NCBI GenBank assembly: GCA_002723415.1
Contig: PBOA01000022.1
Span: forward strand, 1-64,000
Direction: 5' to 3'
Length of the DNA: 64,000 nucleotides
Origin: Chloroflexota bacterium
GTDB lineage: Bacteria > Chloroflexota > Dehalococcoidia > Lucifugimonadales > GCA-002723415
The notes beneath the pieces were generated by a model. It saw nothing but the letters and a program-made list of their open reading frames with translations, did not search any database and was not told the DNA's origin. The position numbers and the translations under genes were made by a program. Positions 1 through 9,713 of the stretch are shown piece after piece (position 1 is the stretch's first letter; every line of letters begins with the position of its first letter).

Positions 1-992
1 CAGCTCGTTTAGCTGAATTAACTGGAGCAGAAGGTGCATTTATTTCTTCTGGAGCTGCTAGTGGTTTGTTTATTTCAGGATTAGCATGTTTATCAGGATC
101 AGACCCTGATGCTATTCAAAATTTGCCAGAAGTGAAATCAGGTAAAAATGAATTTGTTATTAGTACGGTTGATGATCATTCATATGTACATCAAGCTTTT
201 AGAGGTAGTGGTGGTAAATTAATATGTGTAGGAACAGATGAATCTGTTACTATAGAGGATTATGAGGATGGAATTAGTGATAAAACAGCAGGAATTGTAT
301 TTTTCTATGGCTCACAAACAAAAGATGAACTTGCTGAAGTTGTAGATATAGGGAAGAAATACTCTATTCCTATAGTAGTTGATTGTGCTGCTCAAATACC
401 TCCGAAATCTAATTTGACTGATTTAGTTGCAATGGGTGTGGATTTAGTTGTTTATAGTGGTGGCAAAGGTATTGGAGGGCCTCAATGTACTGGATTGATA
501 TTAGGTAAAAAAGATTTAATTAATGCTTGTAAATTAAATTCCAATCCTAATTCTGCTCTGGGCCGTAGTATGAAAGTTGGTAAAGAAGAGATAGTTGGTC
601 TAGTTACTGCTGTAGAAGAATTGATGTTTAATGATGAAGAATTAGTTTTAAAAGAATGGATTTCTTGGTGTGATTTAATAGTTTCAGGTGCTCATGGATA
701 TTCAGGAGTTGTTGCAAAAACTATTCCTGCATATCATGACAACTCGGGAGGTGCTCACGCTCCAGGAAGCCCTACTGTTGAAATAGATTTTAGAAATTCT
801 AAATTAAATGCTGAAGATGTCAGGACTATGTTAGAAAATAATAATCCACCTATTATGGTTTCAACAGAAAAATGGGAAACTGATTTGACTGAAGCAAAAG
901 ATGATGTCATAGTTTTAGGCCCTGGAGCTCTTCAAAAAGGTGAAGCTGAGGTTATTTCTGAAGCTTTAAAGAAAATCTTGACTGATATTTAA
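1..992 (+). CDS. SelA-like / class V-type PLP-dependent enzyme, 5'-truncated by window edge
   Basis: Frame is open to the window start (ARLAELTGAEGAFISSGAASGLFISG...); PLP-lysine region VDLVVYSGGKGIGGPQCTG; ORF track start at 66 is an internal TTG. Confidence 0.8.
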   Translation, partial: ARLAELTGAEGAFISSGAASGLFISGLACLSGSDPDAIQNLPEVKSGKNEFVISTVDDHSYVHQAFRGSGGKLICVGTDESVTIEDYEDGISDKTAGIVFFYGSQTKDELAEVVDIGKKYSIPIVVDCAAQIPPKSNLTDLVAMGVDLVVYSGGKGIGGPQCTGLILGKKDLINACKLNSNPNSALGRSMKVGKEEIVGLVTAVEELMFNDEELVLKEWISWCDLIVSGAHGYSGVVAKTIPAYHDNSGGAHAPGSPTVEIDFRNSKLNAEDVRTMLENNNPPIMVSTEKWETDLTEAKDDVIVLGPGALQKGEAEVISEALKKILTDI

Positions 993-1000
993 TATTTTTT

Positions 1001-1076
1001 GGAGGCGACGGGCGGATTCGAACCGCCGAATAGAGGTTTTGCAGACCTCCGCCTTAACCACTTGGCCACGTCGCCT
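1001..1076 (-). tRNA. tRNA-Cys (anticodon GCA), CCA encoded
   Basis: Reverse complement GGCGACGTGGCCAAGTGGTTAAGGCGGAGGTCTGCAAAACCTC...GGTTCGAATCCGCCCGTCGCCTCCA forms acceptor, anticodon and T arms; anticodon GCA. Confidence 0.95.
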
Positions 1077-1083
1077 GAAGAAT

Positions 1084-1171
1084 TGGTGCCGAGGAGGAGA
1101 CTCGAACTCCTACAGCCTAAGCGGCCACAGCGCCCTCAACGCTGCGTGTCTACCAATTCCACCACCTCGGC
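1084..1171 (-). tRNA. tRNA-Leu (anticodon GAG), class II with long variable arm, CCA encoded
   Basis: Reverse complement GCCGAGGTGGTGGAATTGGTAGACACGCAGCGTTGAGGGCGCTGTGGCCGCTTAGGCTGTAGGAGTTCGAGTCTCCTCCTCGGCACCA; anticodon loop TTGAGGG. Confidence 0.95.
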
Positions 1172-1387
1172 CTATCATTAACGCATTTTTGTAGAGTCAT
1201 CCCCTGGGTTTATAACGTAAATATTATTAATCGCAGAGAAACATTATACCTAAGAGATACTTTTGTTGTCCACATTAAAAGTGAAGATGGGGGCTTGTTT
1301 AATAATTTTTTATTAATAAATTTATATAATTGTTTATAAAATCATGTATTTAATTTATAATTACAAAAATTAAATTCTGGAGAAGTA

Positions 1388-2347
1388 ATGTCTGAAATAA
1401 TAACTGTGAATGGTCCCATTAAACCTGACGATTTAGGTTTTACCTTAACTCATGAACATATATTTATAGATTTAACAAGGCAAGGCCCAGGGCGTAACAG
1501 GGTTTTAGATGACTTTGATCTAGCTTATCAGGAATTAATGTTTTATAAAAATGCAGGAGGAATAAGTTTAATTGATCAAACTACAGGTGGATTACGTGGA
1601 GGTATATCTGAAGGTGCTTTTAGAGATTTACGTCCTAATAAACATGCTTTGGAGATTCAAGAAATTTCTAAACAAACAGGGCTAAATATAATTTTAGGAA
1701 CTGGGTGGTATCGAGAGCCTTTTTATCCTCCTCATTTAAATAGGACACAAACTAACCAAATTGCTGATGATTTAATTAAAGATATTCAAATAGGAATTGA
1801 TGGTACTAATGTTAAGGCAGGTATATTGGGTGAAATTGGTTCTGATACTACTTGGATATCTCCAGTTGAAGAAAGAGTTTTTCGCGCTGTAGCAAGAGCA
1901 CAATTGCATACTGGTTTGACAATTGCAACACACACTGGAGGACTTACAGTCGGCATTGACCAATTAGATATATTAGAGCAAGAAGGAGTTGATCTTCATA
2001 GAGTTATTATTGGACATGCACATTCGTATAATAATCATGAATATCATTTAGAAATAATTAAACGTGGTTCTTATGTTCAATTTGATAGACTAGGTACCAC
2101 AAATAAATTTGAACATGATGCTTGGATAAAGCTAGTTTTTCAAATAATTGATGCAGGATATATTTCACATTTATTATTTTCTCAAGATGTTTGCTTAAGG
2201 TCTGATTATATAGGATATGGCGGGAATGGTTATTCATATATTATTACAAAGCTAAAATCTGAGTTATTGAATATAGGTATGACTGAAGAGCAATTTAAAC
2301 AAATTACTGTGGATAACCCTAGAAGAGCTTTAATCGGAGATAAATAG
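1388..2347 (+). CDS. Phosphotriesterase-family metal-dependent hydrolase
   Basis: N-terminal LGFTLTHEHIFID, TATHTGG, IIGHAHS and FSQDVC metal-ligand motifs of the PTE family. Confidence 0.85.
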   Translation: MSEIITVNGPIKPDDLGFTLTHEHIFIDLTRQGPGRNRVLDDFDLAYQELMFYKNAGGISLIDQTTGGLRGGISEGAFRDLRPNKHALEIQEISKQTGLNIILGTGWYREPFYPPHLNRTQTNQIADDLIKDIQIGIDGTNVKAGILGEIGSDTTWISPVEERVFRAVARAQLHTGLTIATHTGGLTVGIDQLDILEQEGVDLHRVIIGHAHSYNNHEYHLEIIKRGSYVQFDRLGTTNKFEHDAWIKLVFQIIDAGYISHLLFSQDVCLRSDYIGYGGNGYSYIITKLKSELLNIGMTEEQFKQITVDNPRRALIGDK

Positions 2348-2436
2348 ATAAAAATTAAATATATCTATTACACTTGACAGCTTAAATTGGGTCAACTAAT
2401 CTAATTATATAACCTTTTAATTATTGATTTATTTAT

Positions 2437-2467
2437 GACTCCCGTTTTAATAGGGAGTTATTGTTTT
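2437..2467 (+). terminator. Rho-independent terminator-like hairpin after the PTE-family gene
   Basis: ACTCCC (2438-2443) - 9 nt loop - GGGAGT (2453-2458) followed by TATTGTTTT. Confidence 0.6.
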
Positions 2468-2471
2468 AAGT

Positions 2472-2480
2472 TGATATAAT
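2472..2480 (+). promoter_or_regulatory. Extended -10 promoter element for ileS
   Basis: TGATATAAT (TGn + consensus TATAAT), downstream of the hairpin and 36 nt before the ileS start; no clear -35. Confidence 0.4.
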
Positions 2481-2515
2481 GATTTCTAATTAATAAATTT
2501 TGAGGAGTTTATTGT

Positions 2516-5500
2516 TTGTTTAAACCGGTAGATTCAAAAGTAGATTTTCCTGATTTAGAAAAACAAATTCAATTATGGTGGGATAATAATAAAATCGTAG
2601 ACCAATATCTTACTCGTAATAAAGATGCTTCTAAAACATATTCATTTATTGATGGCCCAATTACTGCAAATAATCCAATGGGAGTACACCATGCTTGGGG
2701 AAGGTCTTATAAAGATTTATTCTTACGTTATAAGACAATGCAAGGATATGAACAAAGATATCAAAATGGTTTTGATGGTCAAGGTTTATGGATAGAAGTT
2801 GAAGTTGAAAAGGAATTAGGATTTCATTCAAAAAGAGATATTGAAAAATATGGTGTGGATAAATTTGTTGATTTATGTAAAGCCAGAGTTGAAAAATTTG
2901 CAAATATAATTACTGATCAATCTAAGCGTTTAGGTTATTGGATGGATTGGGATAATTCATACCATACTATGTCTGATGAGAACAATTATACTATTTGGCA
3001 TTTTTTAAAAAAGTGTCATGAAAAAGGTTGGATATACCAAGGTACTGATGTTATGCCTTGGTGCCCTAGGTGTGGGACTGGCTTGTCTGAACATGAGATA
3101 GTAACTGAAGGATATAAAGAAATTGTACATCCTGGATTGTTTATTAAATTACCTATTATTGGCCGTGATGGAGAATATTTATTAATTTGGACGACAACTC
3201 CTTGGACTTTAACTTCTAATATAGCAGCTGCTGTTCATCCCGAAAAAAAATATTCCAAAGTTAGAACTGAAAAAGGTATTTTATATTTAATTAAAGGACG
3301 AGAGCAAATTTTAAATTTAGAATTCGAACATATTGCTGACTTATCGGGGGAAGAGTTAATTGGGCTTGAGTATAAAGGACCTTTTGATGAATTGCCTGTT
3401 CAAAAGGGCATTACTCATAAAGTTATTGCTTGGGAAGAAGTAAATGAAGATGAAGGTACGGGAATAGTACATATTGCACCGGGAGCAGGTAAAGATGACT
3501 TCTTGCTTTCTAAGGAACATGGTTTTGCAGTTATAGCTCCATTGGATGAATACGGCCACTTCATTGAAGGATTTAATGATTTTACAGGTATGAATGTGTT
3601 TGATGTTAAAGAAAAAATTTTTGATAGCCTTAAAGAAAAAGGGTTTTTTTATCAAGTTGAACAATACCCCCATAGATATCCTGTATGTTGGAGATGTGAT
3701 ACTGAACTTGTATTTCGCTTAGTTGATGAATGGTTTATATCTATGGATGAATTGCGTGAAATGATATCTGATTCGACAAGAAATGTTAAATGGGTTCCTA
3801 GTTTTGGTTTAGAACGAGAATTAGACTGGTTGAGAAATATGGATGACTGGATGATATCAAAAAAAAGGTATTGGGGTTTGGCTTTACCAATATATAAATG
3901 TGATTGTGGAAATTTTGAAGTTATTGGTAGTAAAGATGAACTTGAATCTAAATCGGTAAGTGGATGGGAAAAATTCGAAGATAAATCACCACATAGACCT
4001 TGGATAGATAATGTTAAAATTGAATGTTCTAAATGTAACCAACATATTTCTAGAATTACAGATGTAGGAAACCCTTGGTTAGATGCAGGTATTGTACCTT
4101 TTTCAACTTTAAAATATGCAGAAGATAAAGAATATTGGGGGAAGTGGTTCCCTGCTGATTGGATCTCAGAAAGTTTCCCTGGGCAATTCAGGAATTGGTT
4201 TTATTCTTTATTAACAATGAGTACAGTTTTAGAAATTAGTGAGCCAACTAAAGCTATATTTAGTTATGCAATTATGCGTGATGAAAATGGTGAAGAGATG
4301 CATAAGAGTAAAGGTAATGCCATATGGTTTGAAGACGCTGCTGATAAAATGGGAGTGGATGCAATGAGATGGCTATATGCAAGACAAAACCCTTCAGCAA
4401 ATTTGGCATTTGGTTATGGAACTGTAGATGAAGTAAGAAGACAGTTTATTATCCCTTTATGGAATATTTATTCCTTTTTTGTTACGTACGCGAATTTAGA
4501 TCAATTTAACACTGAAGTTCCAGCACCTAGTATCGTAGATAGACCTGAAATTGATAGATGGATATTATCAGAACTTAATATTTTAATTGATGATTTTATC
4601 AACAACCTTGATAATTTCCAACCAGATTCAGCAGCAAAAAAAGCAGAAAAATTTATAGATAATTTATCTAATTGGTATGTGCGTAGAAATAGAAGAAGAT
4701 TTTGGAAATCTGGATTGCTTAGTGGTATTGATAGCTCAATTGATACAGATAAATTATCAGCATATTACACTCTTTATGAAGTATTAATTGGAATTTGTAA
4801 ATTATTAGCTCCAATTATGCCCTTTATTACAGAAGCAATTTATCTTAATTTATCCCAGAATAATAATTTGCAAAAAGATAGTATACATTTACAAGATTAT
4901 CCTGTTTGCGACAAAACTAAAATTGACCCTGAGTTATCAAATGCAACTTCATTAGCTATGAAAATATCAAGTTTAGGTCGTTCTGCTAGAAGTAAGGCTT
5001 CTATAAAAGTTAGACAGCCATTAGATAGTATTCAAGTAAGCTTAAATACAAAAACAGATGAGATTTTAATGAGTAGAATTACTTCACAAATAATAGATGA
5101 ATTAAATGTAAAAAATATAAATGTTATAGATGATATAGAACCAGTAGTTAATTTTGAAGTTAAGCCTAATCTTAATATTCTTGGTCCTAAATATGGTTCG
5201 GATGTTCAAAAAATAAAAAATGAAATATTGAAACATGAACCTAAAAGTTTGTACGATTTAGCTTCATCTAATCAAGAAATTAATATAGGAAAATACAATT
5301 TAAGTCCGGAGGATTTACTATTAAATATTAGCGCTAAAGAAGGCTATGAAATAGCTTCAGATGATGGTTTGATTGTTGTGATCAGTACTAATATTTCTCC
5401 TGAAATGTTGAAAGAAGGAGTTGCACGTGAATTAGTGCATAGGATTCAAAATATGCGACGCAGTGCTGGATTTAATATTTCAGATAAAATTTCTATTTAT

Positions 5501-5671
5501 TATAAATGTGATAAAGATTTGAGCGAAATTATAAACGAGTTTGATAATTATATATGTCGAGAGACTTTATCTTTAGAATTAACTCAAGAAGAAATTTCTA
5601 AAGAAATTTATTCGGAAAATTTCAAATTAAATGGTTCTAATATTTTAATAGGAGTAAAACTAAATAAATAA
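2516..5671 (+). CDS. ileS: Isoleucyl-tRNA synthetase
   Basis: 1051 aa; ANNPMGVHHAWGRSYKDLFLRYKTMQGY, QGLWIEVEVEKELG, editing-domain LIWTTTPWTL, HKSKGN; TTG start with GAGG upstream. Confidence 0.96.
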   Translation: MFKPVDSKVDFPDLEKQIQLWWDNNKIVDQYLTRNKDASKTYSFIDGPITANNPMGVHHAWGRSYKDLFLRYKTMQGYEQRYQNGFDGQGLWIEVEVEKELGFHSKRDIEKYGVDKFVDLCKARVEKFANIITDQSKRLGYWMDWDNSYHTMSDENNYTIWHFLKKCHEKGWIYQGTDVMPWCPRCGTGLSEHEIVTEGYKEIVHPGLFIKLPIIGRDGEYLLIWTTTPWTLTSNIAAAVHPEKKYSKVRTEKGILYLIKGREQILNLEFEHIADLSGEELIGLEYKGPFDELPVQKGITHKVIAWEEVNEDEGTGIVHIAPGAGKDDFLLSKEHGFAVIAPLDEYGHFIEGFNDFTGMNVFDVKEKIFDSLKEKGFFYQVEQYPHRYPVCWRCDTELVFRLVDEWFISMDELREMISDSTRNVKWVPSFGLERELDWLRNMDDWMISKKRYWGLALPIYKCDCGNFEVIGSKDELESKSVSGWEKFEDKSPHRPWIDNVKIECSKCNQHISRITDVGNPWLDAGIVPFSTLKYAEDKEYWGKWFPADWISESFPGQFRNWFYSLLTMSTVLEISEPTKAIFSYAIMRDENGEEMHKSKGNAIWFEDAADKMGVDAMRWLYARQNPSANLAFGYGTVDEVRRQFIIPLWNIYSFFVTYANLDQFNTEVPAPSIVDRPEIDRWILSELNILIDDFINNLDNFQPDSAAKKAEKFIDNLSNWYVRRNRRRFWKSGLLSGIDSSIDTDKLSAYYTLYEVLIGICKLLAPIMPFITEAIYLNLSQNNNLQKDSIHLQDYPVCDKTKIDPELSNATSLAMKISSLGRSARSKASIKVRQPLDSIQVSLNTKTDEILMSRITSQIIDELNVKNINVIDDIEPVVNFEVKPNLNILGPKYGSDVQKIKNEILKHEPKSLYDLASSNQEINIGKYNLSPEDLLLNISAKEGYEIASDDGLIVVISTNISPEMLKEGVARELVHRIQNMRRSAGFNISDKISIYYKCDKDLSEIINEFDNYICRETLSLELTQEEISKEIYSENFKLNGSNILIGVKLNK

Positions 5672-5682
5672 GGACAATTCCC

Positions 5683-6645
5683 ATGTTATCTTATAAGCCA
5701 ATCGCATTAGATGAAATAATAAATGCAAGAGAACGTATAAAAGATATAATTGTTAGAACTCCATTGGTAAAGCTTAATTTTGATAATCAAGATTTAGATA
5801 TATACATTAAATTAGAAAATTTACAACCTGTAGGCTCATTTAAATTACGTGGAGCAGCTAATGCTATGAGTTTGGTAAGTGATAATGAGATAAACAAAGG
5901 TGTTTGGACAGTTAGTGCAGGTAACATGGCTCAAGGTCTTGCGTGGTGTGCAAGAGAACGAGGAATAGACTGTACTGTTATAGTTCCAGAACAAATACCT
6001 GAAACTAAGGCGGCTAATATTACTAGATTAGGTGCTAAGTATATTAAAGTTCCTTTTGCAAAATTTGAAGAAACATTTATTACTAGATCTTTTCCAGGTG
6101 TTGATGGTCATTTTATTCATCCTTTTAGTGATCTTTCCGTAATGGCTGGAAATGGAACTATTGGTTTAGAAATATTGGAAGATTTACCTGATGTGGAATC
6201 TTTAATAATTTCTTATGCTGGAGGTGGATTAAGTTGTGGGATAGCTTCAGCTGTTAAGGCTATCAACCCAGGCATAAAAGTATATGCAGCAGAAGTTGAA
6301 ACAGGTGCTCCGTTTGCAGCTTCTTTAGAATCAGGTCAACCAAAAATTGTAAATTACATACCAAGTTTTGTTGATGGAATTGGGGGATCTATGGTTTTTA
6401 ATGAGATGTTTGATTTAGCTAAAGAATTACTAGACGGGTCATTTATATCTAGTTTAGAAGAAATAGCTGTTGCATCTAAAATAATCATGGAAAGGAATAG
6501 GATTATAGTTGAAGGAGCAGCCGGAGCAGCAGTTGCAGCAGCAATGGCTGGAAAAGCAGGTAAAAGTAAAACAGCTTGTATTATATCTGGCGGAAACATC
6601 GATTCAGAAAAAATAAAATTGATTTTGTCTGGGAAAATCCCATAG
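5683..6645 (+). CDS. Threonine/serine dehydratase-like PLP enzyme (fold type II)
   Basis: KLENLQPVGSFKLRGA PLP-lysine motif, SAGNMAQG, GGGLSCGIA phosphate-binding loop. Confidence 0.9.
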   Translation: MLSYKPIALDEIINARERIKDIIVRTPLVKLNFDNQDLDIYIKLENLQPVGSFKLRGAANAMSLVSDNEINKGVWTVSAGNMAQGLAWCARERGIDCTVIVPEQIPETKAANITRLGAKYIKVPFAKFEETFITRSFPGVDGHFIHPFSDLSVMAGNGTIGLEILEDLPDVESLIISYAGGGLSCGIASAVKAINPGIKVYAAEVETGAPFAASLESGQPKIVNYIPSFVDGIGGSMVFNEMFDLAKELLDGSFISSLEEIAVASKIIMERNRIIVEGAAGAAVAAAMAGKAGKSKTACIISGGNIDSEKIKLILSGKIP

Positions 6646-6646
6646 T

Positions 6647-8143
6647 TTAATTTTGGTCTTCAGAACTTTTTAAATTTCTTAGATGTGGAAATAATATTAC
6701 TTCTCTAATAGATTTTTGATTACAAAGTAGCATAGTGATTCTATCAATACCAATACCAATACCTCCTGTTGGAGGCATTCCATGTTCAATTGCTACTAAA
6801 AAGTCTTCATCTAACCTATCCATCTCTTCTTTTTCAAATTGACTCCTTAGAGCTTCTTGTTCCTCAAATCGTTCTCTTTGATCTATAGGGTCATTTAATT
6901 CGGTGAATGAGTTGCAGATTTCCATACCTGCAACGAAACCTTCAAACCTTTCGACTATCCTGGGATCCGAAGTTTTCTTTTTTGCTAATGGAGACATACT
7001 TACTGGATAATCAACGAGAAAACATGGTTGAATTAAATTTGGTTCAATTTTACTAGATATTAATTTATCCATCATTCCACCCCAACTTACCTGTTTATCT
7101 ACGTCTATACCTAATCTTTTCATTTCTTTACTAAGGGAATCTACATCTAAATTTTCAATATAATCAATGCCGCTATATTTTTTAATAGTTTCCCTTAAAT
7201 CTAGTCTTGGCCAAGGAGGAGTGAAGTCTATTTCAGTTCCATTAAATTCTAAAATTTTTGTTCCATAAATATCTTCTGAAATTGAAGAAATCATTTCTTC
7301 TACCATTATCATCATATCATTGTAATCAGCAAACGCTTGGTAACTTTCAAGCATAGTAAATTCTGGATTGTGATAGAAATCAACTCCTTCATTTCTAAAT
7401 ACTCTACCAATTTCATAAACTTTTTCTAATCCACCTACTATGAGTCTTTTTAGATAAAGTTCAGTTGCAACTCTTAAATAAAGTTGCTGATTTAATTGAT
7501 TATGATGAGTAATAAATGGATGAGCTGATGCACCTGCAGCTACAGAGACTAGTACAGGAGTTTCAACTTCAATAAAGCCTCTATTATCCATGAAATTTCT
7601 AATTGCTTTAATTATTTTACTTCTATTAAGAGCGGTGTTTTTGGAGTGTTCGTTTGAAATTAGATCCAAATATCTTTGCCGAAAGCGTAATTCGATGTCT
7701 GTTAGCCCATGCCATTTTTCTGGTAAAGGTCTAATTGCTTTACATAAAATATCATAATTATTTGCTAATACAGTTATTTGTTTGGTACGAGTTCTAAATA
7801 ATTTTCCTTTAACACCGAGCCAATCACCTAAATCTAAGTTAGATATATTTTTAAATTGTTCATCTAATGTATTTAATCTAAATAGTACTTGAATACGTCC
7901 ATCTCCATCTAATAAGTCGATAAAAATAGCTTTACCCATATCTCTAATAGACATTATTCGACCAGCTATAGAAATTTCATCTGCTTCTGAATCTGTATTT
8001 TCAGATTTTTCAAAATAATCTATGGCTTCTTTACTAGTATGAGTACGTTTATAGTTACCAGGATATGGGTCTATATCCATAGATATTAGATTTTTTAGTT
8101 TTTCTATACGGTTTTTTATTAATTCGTTATCTTCGTGGGACAA
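6647..8143 (-). CDS. lysS: Lysyl-tRNA synthetase, class II
   Basis: IRNFMDNRGFIEVETPVL, YEIGRVFRNEGVDFYHNPEFTMLESYQAFADYNDMM, PPTGGIGIGIDRITMLL class II motifs 1-3. Confidence 0.97.
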   Translation of the reverse strand: MSHEDNELIKNRIEKLKNLISMDIDPYPGNYKRTHTSKEAIDYFEKSENTDSEADEISIAGRIMSIRDMGKAIFIDLLDGDGRIQVLFRLNTLDEQFKNISNLDLGDWLGVKGKLFRTRTKQITVLANNYDILCKAIRPLPEKWHGLTDIELRFRQRYLDLISNEHSKNTALNRSKIIKAIRNFMDNRGFIEVETPVLVSVAAGASAHPFITHHNQLNQQLYLRVATELYLKRLIVGGLEKVYEIGRVFRNEGVDFYHNPEFTMLESYQAFADYNDMMIMVEEMISSISEDIYGTKILEFNGTEIDFTPPWPRLDLRETIKKYSGIDYIENLDVDSLSKEMKRLGIDVDKQVSWGGMMDKLISSKIEPNLIQPCFLVDYPVSMSPLAKKKTSDPRIVERFEGFVAGMEICNSFTELNDPIDQRERFEEQEALRSQFEKEEMDRLDEDFLVAIEHGMPPTGGIGIGIDRITMLLCNQKSIREVILFPHLRNLKSSEDQN

Positions 8144-8354
8144 TTTTTTTCCTAATTTAGATTCTTATATTTTTATTAAATCAGATATAAAATATTTGTA
8201 AAATTATGATTCTTTGACTATAGTTATATAAATATAATATTACCTTTTAGAATTTGCCTTGTAAACTTATATTATGTATTAGTTAGATGCAAAACATTTT
8301 TAGGTATATAAAATGTATATGCGATAAATATTTGAAAAAACTGGGAGTTAATTT

Positions 8355-9713
8355 ATGCTAAATCAAGAACCAACATCTTTACGTCTCAAAGATCCAGGAA
8401 TTAGAGATATATTTTCGGAAAAATCTACTTATCAAGCATGGTTGGATGTGGAAGCAGCTTTAGCGACAGCACAATCTGAATTAGGCATTATTCCTAAACT
8501 TGCTGCTGAGGAAATTAATAAAAAAGCTAAATTATCAAATTTAGATATGAATGCTATTCATAAAGGGTTGATTAAAACTTCTCATAGGTTAGTACCTTTA
8601 ATTTGGGAATTAGATAGAGTTTGTACAAAAGATTCAGGTGGGTATATACATTGGGGAGCAACTACTCAGAATATTACTCAAACTGGACAGTCTATATTAT
8701 TAAAGAAATGCCATAATATTTTTCTTAATCAATTAGTATTATTGCTTGATAATCTATCCAAGTTAGCTGACTCTACAAGAGATTATTACATGCCAGGTAG
8801 AACTCATGGACAGCATGCAGTACCTACAACTTTTGGTTTAAAAGTTTCCGTTTGGATCGATGAAATATGTAGACATATTGAAAGATTAAGAGGATCAGAA
8901 GAAAGAGTTTTTGTAGTGATGTTAGGTGGAGCTGCAGGTACGCTTGCTTCATTAGGTGAGAAAGGTATTGCTACGCAGGATAGAATGGCAGAAATATTAA
9001 ATATGACATCAATGAGTATGCCTTCTCGTACGATAGGCGATCATTCAGCTGAATATGTTACTTTATTAGGCATGTTGTCTGCAACCTGTGGGAAGATTGG
9101 AAGAGAAATCTATACACTTATGAAGCAAGAATTTGGTGAAGTAGAAGAGGCAGTATCAAAAGGAACTGTTGGTAGTAGTACAATGCCCCAAAAAAGAAAT
9201 CCTAGATTATCACAAGACATCGTTGGTGGAGCGGCTCAAGTTAGGTCATTAGTTCCTTTAGCTTTAGAGGCTATGCAAACAGAACATGAAGCAGATAGGA
9301 CAAATTTTATGATGATGAAAAGTGCTCTTACTGATTCTTGTATTTTGACTGGTGATATTTTGCAAAGAATGATTGCATTATTTTCTGATCTTAGTGTTTT
9401 TCCTGAAAGAATGAGAACTAATCTAGATTTGTCTGGAGGGTTAATTATGTCAGAACTAGTTATGTTAGAATTAGGGAAAATTGTTGGAAGGCAAAAAGCT
9501 CATGATTTGGTTTATGAAGCTGCACAAAATTCTGTGATTCATTCAGAATCATTTTTAAAGAAACTATCAGAAGATAAAGAAATAACTGATAATGTTACAC
9601 AGAAACAATTGCAAAAATTATTAGATCCTACAGAATATGTTGGTATGGCTAAATATTATACTGATTTGAATATCGAAAAAGCAAAATTACTTGTTAAAAA
9701 TATAAATAAATAA
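8355..9713 (+). CDS. Fumarase/aspartase-superfamily lyase (adenylosuccinate lyase / 3-carboxy-cis,cis-muconate cycloisomerase-like)
   Basis: Signature GSSTMPQKRNP, GRTHGQHAVPTTFG. Confidence 0.85.
   Translation: MLNQEPTSLRLKDPGIRDIFSEKSTYQAWLDVEAALATAQSELGIIPKLAAEEINKKAKLSNLDMNAIHKGLIKTSHRLVPLIWELDRVCTKDSGGYIHWGATTQNITQTGQSILLKKCHNIFLNQLVLLLDNLSKLADSTRDYYMPGRTHGQHAVPTTFGLKVSVWIDEICRHIERLRGSEERVFVVMLGGAAGTLASLGEKGIATQDRMAEILNMTSMSMPSRTIGDHSAEYVTLLGMLSATCGKIGREIYTLMKQEFGEVEEAVSKGTVGSSTMPQKRNPRLSQDIVGGAAQVRSLVPLALEAMQTEHEADRTNFMMMKSALTDSCILTGDILQRMIALFSDLSVFPERMRTNLDLSGGLIMSELVMLELGKIVGRQKAHDLVYEAAQNSVIHSESFLKKLSEDKEITDNVTQKQLQKLLDPTEYVGMAKYYTDLNIEKAKLLVKNINK

Noticed and set aside
1-1171. SelA-like protein next to tRNA genes as a selenocysteine locus
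   Set aside because: The neighbouring tRNAs are ordinary tRNA-Cys(GCA) and tRNA-Leu(GAG); no tRNA-Sec or selB is visible, and SelA-like PLP enzymes have other functions.
999-1181. 60-aa plus-strand ORF
   Set aside because: It lies across the minus-strand tRNA-Cys and tRNA-Leu genes; an artefact.
2661-2903. Antisense ORFs inside ileS, and similar short ORFs opposite secF, hisF, trpD, infB, cysS and others
   Set aside because: Each overlaps a well-supported gene on the other strand, has biased low-complexity composition and no recognisable domain.
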